From contig JACEFZ010018321.1 of NCBI GenBank assembly GCA_014155875.1, positions 61,001-125,000 on the forward strand: a DNA stretch of 64,000 bases, read 5' to 3'. Positions 12,220 to 21,671 of the stretch are shown here, in pieces. The position numbers and the translations under genes were made by a program. Origin of the DNA: Cepaea nemoralis (taxonomy: Eukaryota; Mollusca; Gastropoda; Stylommatophora; Helicidae). The notes under the pieces are model-generated. The model did no database searches. It was not told where the DNA came from and worked only from the letters and a program-made list of their open reading frames with translations. Within the stretch, counting starts at the first letter, position 1. Each line of letters opens with the position of its first letter.

Positions 12220-12335
12220 TGAATGGAAGACAGAAAGGAGGAGTGTAGACAACAGTCACACAATAGTTCCAAGAGTAGAAGGATATTAAGGGTGTGCTTG
12301 TCGATTCCACTTTCCTCCAGGGACGACAAGCGACA
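10600..12335 (+). repeat. 3' LTR of Gmr1-like copy 1
   Basis: 1736 bp, TGTCACGGG to AAGCGACA, collinear with the 5' LTR. It contains (GA)n at 12138-12216. Confidence 0.93.
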
Positions 12336-12340
12336 GTAAA

Positions 12341-12761
12341 CGAAGAAGAAGCAGAAGAGGAATAGGAGGAGAAATATGATTTATATAAATAACAATAAGA
12401 CCAAAGAACAAGAAGCAACAGCATATGAAGAAAAGGGAGAAGAACAAGAACACGAAGAACAAGGAAAAGAATAAGACTAACAAGAAGAAGCAGAGGAGGA
12501 GGAGAAAGGGGGAGGAGTGGAGAGAAATATCGTTTATACTAATAAAAATAAGAACAATACCAAGAGGTACTAGCAGTAGTAGTAGTATGTGTAGAAGAAG
12601 AAGAAGAAGAAGAAGAAGAAGAAGAAGAAGAAGAAGAAGAAGAAGAAGAAGAAGAAGAAGAAGAAGAAGAAGAAGAAGAAGAAGAAGAAGAAGAAGAAGA
12701 AGGAGGAGAAGGAGGAAAAGGAGGAAAAGGAGGAGGATGAGGAGGAGGAGGAGGAGGAGGT

Positions 12762-12796
<35 letters not shown>

Positions 12797-12990
12797 AGAA
12801 GAAGAAGAAGAAGAAGAAGAAGAAGAAGAAGAAGAAGAAGAAGAAGAAGAAGAAGAAGAAGAAGAAGAAGAACTAGAAGAAGAAGAACAAGAACAAGAAC
12901 AAGAAGAACAAAAATAAAAACAAGAAGAACATGTATAATGACAATAAGAAAAAGAAAAAGAAGACTGAGGAATAAGAGGAAAAGAAATAA
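12341..12990. repeat. Purine-rich (GAA)n/(GGA)n tract
   Basis: A long plus-strand polypurine region with pure GAA runs near 12594-12702 and 12765-12870 and GGA-rich DNA between them. Similar purine-rich DNA at 5195-5253 is the other side of the LTR-element insertion site. The Arg-rich frame at 12425-12763 is a translation artefact. Confidence 0.95.
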
Positions 12991-13167
12991 GGGGAGAAGA
13001 AGAACAAGTTATATTAATGTTAATTCCACAATAACCAGACCCAGATTAACTGAATACGTAATGTAAGTACTGTACAGGCAATCTAGGTAGATCATTTCAC
13101 TTGTGACAAAGGTATATTTTGGTACAATATAATGGGGAAATTAATCTGCAAAGGACAAGCCAGTTGA

Positions 13168-13258
13168 TGATGATGATGGTGATAATGATGATGATGATGA
13201 TGATGATGATGATTATTATGATGATGATTATGATGATGATGATGATGATGATGATGAC
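13168..13258. repeat. (GAT)n tract adjoining an RT fragment
   Basis: ATG/GAT triplets, lightly interrupted, next to the 3' end of the minus-strand RT fragment at 13263-13715. Confidence 0.93.
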
Positions 13259-13262
13259 AGCC

Positions 13263-13715
13263 AATTAGAACTTACTTTTATCAATGATACATGTTGATAT
13301 GCATCATCATCATGTGTCATGTCGATAAGCGTTTGCGGTCATAGTTCGCGAAGTTATACGATCACGATAGTTGTGGATCAGATGTGTGTTCCTGTCTTGA
13401 CCATATCATATAGTCCAGCCATCCAGATATATATTTCGTGCCTTCCCCATGTTCTTACTCCCTCATTATTGTCAGTTGTCACCAAGTTATCTAGTGTATT
13501 CTTTCTGATAATGTGCCGAAAATATTTCGACTGTCTGAGTCAAATTTCTCCAGTCAGTTTTACAGTGTTAATTTGCTTCTTGTAGGGCTTACTCGTTGGT
13601 TTTCTGTCTGTGCAATGGTTTGTATTTTCCTCAGAATCCACATCTCCACAGCCATTGATTGTTGATAATGTTTCATAATTTATCTGACAAATGTTGATAT
13701 TTTGTTAGTTGCATA
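13263..13715 (-). pseudogene. Non-LTR reverse transcriptase, C-terminal fragment
   Basis: The minus strand encodes the post-palm region of the window's most frequent LINE family: a FGHVMRR-like block, TTGK, then an acidic/basic stretch with a WxxMVWSRQEHTS-like block. It is decayed, with frameshifts. The paralogous intron has the same fragment at 25590-26000, so the insertion predates the module duplication. The SINE-like tail at 13715-13850 (minus) is also shared with 26020-26160. Confidence 0.7.
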
Positions 13716-13851
13716 TCCTTTACATGACGTAGCAGCAAACCCCATTATGACTTGGCTGTTCATGGTTCCTGAGAATATTTACTTTCTGTAGTTTACCATT
13801 GCCTTCTGAACGACCGGCACCCATACCATTTCATAAATCAACGTAAGCCGG

Positions 13852-16510
13852 TGTCACAGCAATCCCTGGGTGAGGGGAACCTGCTGTCACACCTTAACAA
13901 CGAGATACCTCTAGCCCTTAGACATAGGTGACCTCAGTCCACAAGACCCCGTCAACCCTTGGATCACTATCTCCCTCACTCTCAACCAAGGGACGGTACC
14001 CCTTTCAAACCTCGTCCTGAACTCATGACACAACTCTGGCAGCTAACAATGTTAACAATATGGTGTATTATACAAGATGAATGAAAATGATAATGATGAT
14101 TCCGAGATAGACCTTGCAGTATCTATGAGAGATAAGACGTGGCAAGGACCGAGTAGCCTCCTGGAGAAAGTGTAATCATCGTCAGGGCCTCAGGTCACCC
14201 TACTGGATAAGTCTGACACGCTCACCAAGTATCTCAGGCCTCCCTCCAGGTATAGGTTTCTCCACTTGGACAGGATGGCTGGCGAGTCGACTCACTGGTA
14301 CTTGGGACCTCCGATGGATGACGTCACTGAAGTCTGGACCACCCTAGTATAGGGATCAATACTGTCTCTCGGGTGGCTGAGGAACTAGGACACTCCTCGG
14401 AAGCGTCTGGAAGTATCGATGGTACTGTGGGTATAGCGAGAGGGTGATCTCTCACTCAATGGTAGTAGCAGTCCCAACTGTCTAGGCAATCCGCGCTGAT
14501 CATCCGACTCATAGCGCAGATATCACAGCACAGATACCACCCTCGCTGAAACGTGGCACTGTAGATAGAGTTTAAAACAGACAAAAGTTCTTCCACAATA
14601 TCAGGCACCACAGGGTACCAGGCACTTGGTAGCGGGGACATCATAACTAGTTGGCATGAAGGCAGTCATTCAGGCTCAAAACTGGGACACTAACAACAAC
14701 CAGATGCTTGCCCAGCTGAAGTAACGAATGAGGCAATATGGTGCTGTCATGGCGAACAACCTGGGATATCAGACGTGGAGTGGGCGATGAGTTAGCTGGA
14801 TCCCATCCTGAGACGTGACTCTCAATGGTAATTACCTCTCGCTGAGATGGTTGGCTTACAAACTGCTAACACCTGCTCTCGCCATAGTCCGGCTCACTGG
14901 ACTCGTCCCCAGATAGTCGCTCTGCTCTCAACAAGATAGAACCTCTGGAGGATAACACTCAGTGAGAGCACCATGAATCAGAATTACCCACAGCAGATAC
15001 ACTTAGGTCCCCCTTACTCAGACGTGTGAACCCTTCCCTTAAGGGCCGCACTCTTTCATTGGCACCTCGAACATTCGAGGACAGACTGGACCTAGAACCA
15101 ACGCTGCAGCTTCCCACCTGCATCCTCTTTCCCAGATGAACGGAGGGCTGGGCCAAGGTTGGTGTCTGAGATATGGGTCTCTGCTGAAACATAACTAGAC
15201 AACACATACGGTTAGTGAGTTAGCTATACTTATAGATAGAAGGGCCCTGAAGGAGGGCCGATGGCAGTACTTCCTCCACCCCCTTCCTGTTATCCGCCAA
15301 CGCTGATGTCGTACCATGCCACAGGCACAATACAGTAAATCCAAAGAAATATACAGGGTGATCCCCCTGTAGCAGAAATCCACACCCCGTTCCCCCCTCC
15401 CTGGTCCCAGGTCGGGGCATTTAGAACGGTGTCATGTTCAATATGAACAATTCTGTCGCAACGGTCCCTTCTCCCTCTATCAACCTCTCAGGAATCCACT
15501 ATATATTAAGCTAACATTCCATCGAGGGAACTAATTAAAAGACAGACGTGAGGAAAGCCAAGAAGAAAGCCAGTGGTTGCCCCACAATGTGATCCGAAGT
15601 TCGACTCCCGGTATGACATTAAAACGACCTCGGAGGTTTCGGCCGACCGGTGCATTCGATTCGTTGCACTCGCCCGAGTTCATCGATATATCACTCGATA
15701 TATCCGAAGCGACTCCTTAATCTACTTCCTGTAGCGCTGTGGGTAATGGTTCGGCACGCTGGCCAAGCCGACGCTCGAGGTTATAAATTTGGCCATGTGT
15801 GAACTAAATTACAGGTCTCGCTTCCCTGAACCCGATGTTCCCAATCTACAGGGGTTGTAAATTAGCCTCGCTTTTCTAACCTACGAAATATCTTAGCAGT
15901 ACAATGCTGGTACACATGCGTATGCCACAGGCTTAATTTACAGTCATAAAACACAAGCTTACCAATGTTCACCCGTGACCTCCTTTCTCGCGACGGTTAG
16001 TGCACGCGTTAGCAAAATCTCATAATTCGTATCACCGACGCCGTACTAGTTAAGAAAAAGGTTGTACACATACCTTCACACAAACAGCACGACAGTAGAT
16101 AATAGAAGCGTTGTCACTGCAACTGGACATGATGTCAAAGGTCTTCAACTCTCATCAAGACACGGCGTCCTGCTCTCTATCACTTAGAATGGGCCAAAAT
16201 GTCGACTGCCCGCCAGCAACCTTCGTCTCCAACTGATCCTTTGTTCCGGGACAATCGACTGCACTTGCGTCGGACATGCGCAGTCCGTAATCCGAAAACC
16301 TGTTCCGTCACCCCAGTGCTGGAAGGTTCTTAAAGGGCGAGCAACGGCTCTGGTCGGGTTGTGTTAAATTACTGGTTCTTTCCCTCTGACCATCAATTTT
16401 CTTCACCCAACTGCCCGATGTCTCAACGGACATTTCCCGGAAAGACAAAGCGGCGTACTACAGCAGGTCTAAGGAAATATCCCGAGGCGGACAGACTGAG
16501 TTCTGTGACA
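13852..16510. mobile_element. Solo-LTR-like insertion with 8-bp terminal inverted repeats
   Basis: The block starts TGTCACAG and ends CTGTGACA. It is flanked by GCCGG (13847-13851) and GGCGG (16511-16515), a one-mismatch 5-bp target duplication. The paralogous intron at about 26155-26165 is contiguous across this site, so the empty site is inside the window. I found no gag or pol frames in its 2659 bp. A solo LTR of a large LTR element or a non-coding element fits. A tRNA-like B box (AGTTCGACTCC) near 15600 hints at an embedded SINE. Confidence 0.7.
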
Positions 16511-16619
16511 GGCGGTCTGCTGCCAAATCACCCACAGCTGTGTTTTGAACTCGGGTTTGCGGGATTACGAAGTGCGTCCGAAATTCTTCGCCACGGAGCA
16601 GGATAAATTTTGTTATTAC

Positions 16620-16801
16620 CTGTACTCAAATGACAGCACCATAGGCTCCGCCCCAGATGCAAAAGTTCGTGTACAGTCCAAATTGTTGGGATAGCTACCA
16701 TAGCCATAGTTTGGGCTCTGGATGATGAAAGGCTCACTAGTTGGGGTCACACTCAGAACGGCGGGCGTGGACAACTCACACAGAGGGTAGATCCTTGGGT
16801 T
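16620..16801 (-). CDS. Multi-CUB secreted protein, exon A2 (N-terminal half of CUB domain 2)
   Basis: A 182-nt exon (60 codons plus two bases) between a CATTGACAG acceptor and a GTAATAAC donor. It starts in phase 0 after linker exon C1 and ends inside the Arg codon completed by exon B2. It encodes the N-terminal CUB half: PFIIQSPNYGYGSYPNNLDC, then VLSFEY. The SPNY...YPNN...C pattern is the CUB N-terminal signature. An extra Cys in PLCELS near the exon start may take the role of the missing first CUB cysteine. Paralogous exon A1 is at 26252-26418; protein identity is lower than between the B exons. Confidence 0.87.
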
Positions 16802-16930
16802 CTGTCAATGGAAAGTGGAATCAATGATGTGAAGAGTAAATGAAAAATTACCAGGGAATTTGCATTAAAAGATAAGGTTGTATGGAAGAATGAATACGTT
16901 TGTAGTATATCAAGACATTTATCATAGTTT

Positions 16931-17396
<466 letters not shown>

Positions 17397-17536
17397 GTAA
17401 TAACACTGATATACACACATTTTGGTGCCTTAAGTGTTATAGCTGTTCTTTAGTAAATTTGTGTTGCTGATTCTAAAATTGTAATCATATTTTGCCCATC
17501 AGCTGTAGTTTGTTTTTGAGTTAACTGATAGCAACT

Positions 17537-18211
17537 ATGGACGTCACTGGGAAGAAGGAAATAGAACAATGTGATATACGAGTAGATGGACATATTCTTA
17601 AACAAGTGAATCGATACTGTTATTTTGGCACAGTCATAACATCTGATGGGAGCTACCTTGGAGAGATTAGAACAAGAATTGCCATTGCGAAGGTAGCCTT
17701 TTGCAAGATGAAAAACATACTGACCAATAAAAAGATATCAATTGAAACGAGAAAAAAGAGTGTTGAGGTGCTACATAGAACCTATACTTTTGTATGAATG
17801 TGAAGCGTGGACAATAAGCAGTCAAGCTGAAAAACAGCTGATGGCTGTGGAAATGTGGTTTCTGAGGAAAATGAAAATAATACCATGGACAGACAGAAAC
17901 ACCAAAGAACAAGTCCTTCAAGAAACAAATGAAGATCGTAAACTGATTAGAGTCATTAGACGTTGACAGTACACATTTTGTGGAAATGTTATGAGAAGAA
18001 ATGACTTGGAGAACTTGGTGACGACTGGCATGATCGAAGGCAAGAGACCAAGGGAAGACCGAGAAGTAAATACCTGGATGGGAGAAGGATGACTTGGCCA
18101 TGTGGCATGGTCGAGACAGGAACACGAAGCTTATCCACGACTCTGGTGATCGAGTGAGATGGCAGAAAATGACTGCCCACTCTTACCGGCATGGCACATG
18201 ATGGATGGATG
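17537..18211 (+). pseudogene. Non-LTR reverse transcriptase C-terminal fragment with 10-bp target duplication
   Basis: Readable in two frames: YFGTVITSDGSYLGEIRTRI, then KVAFCKMKNILTNK, then after a frameshift LYECEAWT, MWFLRKMKIIPWTDR and NLVTTG. It is bounded by GATAGCAACT (17527-17536) and GATAGCGACT (18212-18221). The tail is GATG-rich. The paralogous intron near 31252-31262 is uninterrupted at this point, confirming an insertion after the module duplication. Confidence 0.8.
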
Positions 18212-18322
18212 GATAGCGACTTTATTAATAGGGCAATTGTTATGTACAAGCCTAGAGTTAGGTGCCATCAGTGGGATTGTGACTGTAATCTGCATTCATA
18301 TTATATGTATTTGCTGTGCATT

Positions 18323-18549
18323 GTTTGAGGAACGGCTGGTCGAGTTGCTAGAACGCCGGATTCTCCTTCGGGAGAACCGGGTTCGAATCTCGGTAAAATG
18401 TGGGATATTTTTCTGTCGGGGGAAAAAAGTGAATCCTAACCTTCACAGTTCGCGGCGGCTGCACTAGCCAGGCTGCCTTAATTCCTTAGGTTCAAAGTCC
18501 CTCCTGCCATACACCGCAAGGTACTATATTGGCAGTAAATGATGAATGA
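18323..18549 (+). mobile_element. tRNA-derived SINE, family 1
   Basis: Pol III-type internal promoter: A box TGGTCGAGTTG at 18337-18347 and B box GGTTCGAATCT at 18380-18390. An unrelated body and an ATGA-rich tail follow. It is flanked by the 9-bp target duplication CTGTGCATT (18314-18322 and 18550-18558). The paralogous site near 31345 is empty. Transcription by Pol III is the known mechanism for such elements; activity of this copy is not shown. Confidence 0.85.
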
Positions 18550-18575
18550 CTGTGCATTTATTGCCTTCACAAAAA

Positions 18576-18825
18576 TTGGAGTCTCTGTGGCGAAGTGGTT
18601 AAGCCGTTTGACTCGTGTAACGAGGTTGTTGGTTCGATTCCGGGCCGCGCCCTTCGGTTTACGAGTTAAATGTTTCGGAGACTCCTGTGGGTCGTCGCTA
18701 AATGCTACGGAGTTCGTGCTTTGTGCGACGCTTTCCGTGCTACGGAAAGAGACCGAGCCATATGGGATACAACCTGGTGCAATGAAGTCGACCCTGTCGA
18801 CTTTTAAGCGACTTTTTTTTTTAAA
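18576..18825 (+). mobile_element. tRNA-derived SINE, family 2
   Basis: A box TGGCGAAGTGG (18588-18598) and B box GGTTCGATTCC (18631-18641) lead a 250-bp element. It ends with a T run resembling a Pol III terminator. The target duplication CACAAAAA lies at 18568-18575 and 18826-18833. The paralogous intron near 31420-31440 lacks it. Its sequence differs from the preceding SINE, 26 bp upstream. Confidence 0.87.
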
Positions 18826-18849
18826 CACAAAAAATGTATTAAAACTTTA

Positions 18850-19640
18850 TCACTAGCATTTTGTATCTGGAGTCAACACACAAAAAGCTTCTTTTCGAGG
18901 ACTTCCTGGAATGTGAAATGCCCGGACAGTCACGTTTAAAGGTCCAACAGTGATCTGCCATCATGTGGGAATCCCAAAGTCCCTGGCACCTCTCTTCCAT
19001 TGTTTTTATATCTTTCAAATCTTTCACCTTGTTCCTCACTGAAGTCGCCAAGATTCTCGGGACAGAAATGGAAATGGTTATGGAGGTAGAGCAATTTTAT
19101 GTTCATGCTGCATCCAAGCTTACAAAAACTCGGCAAAATGTTTCAAACTAATTCAGAATAATTGTCTGCTTTAAAGTTACCCAGAAAGTTTTGCACGGCT
19201 AAAGCAAATGATGACCAGTGTATGGACTCTGTTATGTTCATCGAATCAATAAAATTCGGAACGTTTAGTAACTTTATAATTTGAGGTCCATCATGAATTT
19301 CAGCTTTAAGGTTGTCTATGCTCAATTCTGAAAACTTTCTGGATAAGTAATTTAAATAGGCACCATCTTTGTTCAGTGCCTTACCAAACGGCTTCATCAA
19401 GCGAAGCAATGGTGGCACTAGAACTATATTCGATCAGTGAGAGGATTGTTAAAAATATTTTCTTCTCAAACTTTAAATTCATCCCTCAGTGGCCACTATT
19501 TCTTTGTCCAATGCGTATCTTTTGCCCTGCTATCCACAAACAAATAAAGTAGAATAATTTGGTGAATCCACTTTGCTGGCCAAGCAAGAAGTTGATCAAT
19601 TTATGACCTACACAAACCATCCAGTTAATACTTAATTTTT
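18850..19640 (-). pseudogene. C-terminal part of the unnamed transposon-associated protein family (copy in module intron 1)
   Basis: Minus-strand frames read, in sense order, LINFLLGQQSGFTK, a MKPFGKALNKDG block, LKAEIHDGPQIIKLL, LGDFSEEQGERF and MMADHCW, separated by frameshifts and stops. These are signature blocks of a widespread repeat protein of unknown biochemical role. The same region is present at 31500-32190, in the paralogous intron, so the fragment was duplicated with the CUB module. The N-terminal signature of the family is at 1-190. Confidence 0.65.
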
Positions 19641-19649
19641 CCCCAGAAC

Positions 19650-19975
19650 TGTGCGTATTGTGTTTAGAGTGACCAACAACGATATCCTGAAAGAGGCCAA
19701 TGAAACAAGAACACTATATACAACAATAAGAAAGAGACAAACAGCTTCCTTTGGTCATGTGATGAGAAGAGAGGCATTGCAGAACATCGTGACAACTGTT
19801 AAGATCGAGGGAAAGAGAGACAGAGGCATACCAAGAGAAATGATGCTGGACGAATTGAGACGGTGGCATGGAGGAATATCATCAGCAGAGTTGATCCAAA
19901 ACACCAAAGACCGAGATCTGTGGAGAGCCATGAACGCCTACGCCAGCCGGCAGGGCACTTGATGATAATGGTGCT
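19650..19975 (+). pseudogene. 5'-truncated RT fragment ending in a GAT tail
   Basis: The frame encodes LKEANETRTLYTTI, FGHVMRRE, IEGKRDRG, LRRWHGGISSAELI and RDLWRAMNAYASRQGT and ends in TGA followed by a short GAT-like tail. It is very close to the C terminus at 37740-38028. It abuts the minisatellite that follows exon C1. Confidence 0.85.
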
Positions 19976-19977
19976 TA

Positions 19978-20225
19978 TTGTAGCACACTCCATCTTACCG
20001 TGGGTGCAATCTTACCGTAGGTGCTATCTTACAGTGGGTGCTATCTTACCGTGGGTGCTATCTTACCTTGGATGCTATCTTACCTTGTGTGCTATCTTAC
20101 CTTGGGTGCTATGATAGTTGTCGCCACTAGCACTGTGTTAAAATGATGCCATCTTACCGTGTGTGTTATCTTACCGTGGGTGCTATTTGACCGTGGGTAC
20201 TGTCTTTCTGTAGTTTCTATCTTAC
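19978..20225. repeat. 17-bp splice-donor-like minisatellite (short array)
   Basis: About 14 units of the same 17-bp repeat as at 1008-2255, including one copy of the non-unit spacer (near 20105-20150). On the minus strand it starts at the donor of exon C1 (GTAAGATAG at 20225). It shows that the array existed before or spread between the two modules. Confidence 0.93.
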
Positions 20226-20417
20226 CCTGGGTGCTGTGGTAGTTGTCCGAGTATAGTCAGCGGTGGAATTTATACCATAATTAGGTACAGGAAGGCATCC
20301 ATCAGTGTACGGCATGCCAGGGTTATAGGTCACGGATGCATAAGTGATGTTACGCTCAGACCACCCCGAACCTTGAACTTGTTGTATTGGAACAATCCTC
20401 TGTGACGTCACAATGAT
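20226..20417 (-). CDS. Multi-CUB secreted protein, exon C1 (linker of module 1)
   Basis: A 192-nt exon (64 codons, phase 0 both ends) with a TCTAG acceptor at 20418 and a GTAAGA donor at 20225. It begins IIVTSQ, completing the last CUB strand after exon B1, then the IQQVQGSGWSER block, PGMPYTDGC and a Thr-rich end (TRTTTTAPR). It joins in frame to exon A2. The C-terminal parts of C1 and C2 differ by small indels, while the first 26 residues are well conserved. Read-through adds Val-Arg and hits TAG. Confidence 0.82.
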
Positions 20418-20935
20418 CTAGACACACACAAGAATATATTATTAGATACAAGTTTTCCAATAGCAGTATTAATGTCTATAAAGTTAAAGCATTCCATGTA
20501 CGAGTTGAGTTGTGTCAAGATCCAACATCACATCACTTGGGAAACTTTACATACGAACTCCGTCCTCATCTTCAACATCCATATGGCATAGGGATAGTTC
20601 GTGTTTTTTTTTTCTTTGTTTGCTGTATTTCGTTGTGTTAGCTATCTGTGGTGTCCTTGATAAAGATTCTGAGAATCGAAACGTCGGTAGTCCTGTGTGT
20701 CGTATTGTACGCGTTTGTGTGTAGTTTATTTTATTTTATTTTATTATTAATTTTATATATTTATTGAGTGCTTCTGATTTCGGATTTTCAAATGTATTTC
20801 GCGATACGATGGATCTCCTTGTAAGGTATGTGCAACGTTGTTGATGTTTAGTACGCTTCTTCTCGCAGGAGTTTAATATACCTATTTGTTTCCAATTCAT
20901 ATTGTTATATCCTGCTGCAGCCGCTGCTTTTTCTT

Positions 20936-21277
20936 TCAAGACGACTACCACGTTATGGACAGACCAGAACAGGTCATTCTTCTGCGCCTCAGAACAGGAC
21001 ACAATAGATTACGCAACCATATGTATACAAAATTCAAGATTGGTGACTCAGCCATGTGCACATGTGGATTGGCGTCGCAGACAGCAGAGCTCATGCTCCA
21101 GGATTGCCCAAACTACAACATATCCAGGCAAACCTTCTGGCTTAGAGAGACAACTGGAAGATAAACTCTATGGGTCGCTGAGTGAACTAAAAAAGACTGT
21201 TAGATTCATACAAGAGACAACATTGCAGTTATAAACATATTTCAGGCGAACGAAAGAAGAAGAAGAAGAAGAAGAAG
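20936..21277 (+). mobile_element. 5'-truncated I-like LINE tail with (GAA)n end
   Basis: Matches the 3' part of 37016-37350 almost throughout: DRPEQVILLRLRTGHNRLRN, KFKIGDSAMCTCG and QDCPNYNISR, then a noncoding end TTTCAGGCGAACG followed by GAAGAAG. The CX1C...C cluster is the zinc-binding region after RNase H in I-type LINEs. It lies in the intron between exons B1 and C1, antisense to the gene; the paralogous intron 2 lacks it. Confidence 0.85.
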
Positions 21278-21363
21278 CCTCTGTATGAAATCCAACGCAA
21301 TGCGTGTTATCACAATGTTAGGAGCTACATTTGCTATAAGACTGTCGCGTATGTAGTACTCAC

Positions 21364-21538
21364 ATAAAAACCGTTCAGTGTCACAGAAGAGTCCGTGTGA
21401 AAGCGTACTGTAGAGTTGCTCCATGGAGGAAGAATTCGCTTAAACATACGTCCAGTAGCCCAATTTCCACAAAATTTGACGCCGACAACACAGAGATAAT
21501 CGTATACGCAGTCCTGGGCTACCTCCAGGTTGAACACC
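21364..21538 (-). CDS. Multi-CUB secreted protein, exon B1 (C-terminal half of CUB domain 1)
   Basis: A 175-nt exon with a CTGCAG acceptor (21539-21544) and a GTGAGT donor. Its first base completes the Arg split with exon A1; it ends in phase 0. It encodes QDCVYDYLCVVG, KFCGNW, SNSTVRFH and TDSSVTLNGFY, the typical C-terminal CUB half. The exon and about 400 bp around it are strikingly similar to exon B2 and its flanks, including intron sequence. Either the module duplication is recent here or gene conversion has homogenised it. Confidence 0.88.
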
Positions 21539-21671
21539 CTGCAGACAAGAGAACAGTAAATTATTGAAACGAGATGATAATGGCAAACGTGCAAGAGGAA
21601 GAATAGAATGTTTGGGAATAGCCAAAATATACATTGAACAACATTATAAAGAAATTAAATGATTCAGACCC

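Larger units (their letters stand above)
5254..12340 (+). mobile_element. Gmr1-like Ty3/gypsy LTR retrotransposon, copy 1 (internally deleted)
   Basis: Two long LTRs (5259-7014 and 10600-12335) flank a degraded gag-pol. The 5-bp target duplication GTAAA is at 5254-5258 and 12336-12340. The polypurine tract AAGAGAGGG precedes the 3' LTR. The internal order is gag, zinc knuckle, protease, integrase zinc-binding region, GPY/F module, then an RNase H tail. The integrase core and nearly all of RT are missing. Integrase upstream of RT is the Gmr1-like arrangement, opposite to ordinary gypsy elements. It sits antisense in the intron between CUB exons A2 and B2, in purine-rich low-complexity DNA. It cannot be autonomous. 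Confidence 0.92.

Noticed and set aside
12425..12763. Arg-rich protein-like frame
   Set aside because: Pure translation of AGA/AGG triplet repeats; other frames and the opposite strand are equally low in complexity.
18323..18410. Functional tRNA gene
   Set aside because: Good A and B boxes, but no convincing cloverleaf; target duplications and a body beyond the head mark it as a SINE.
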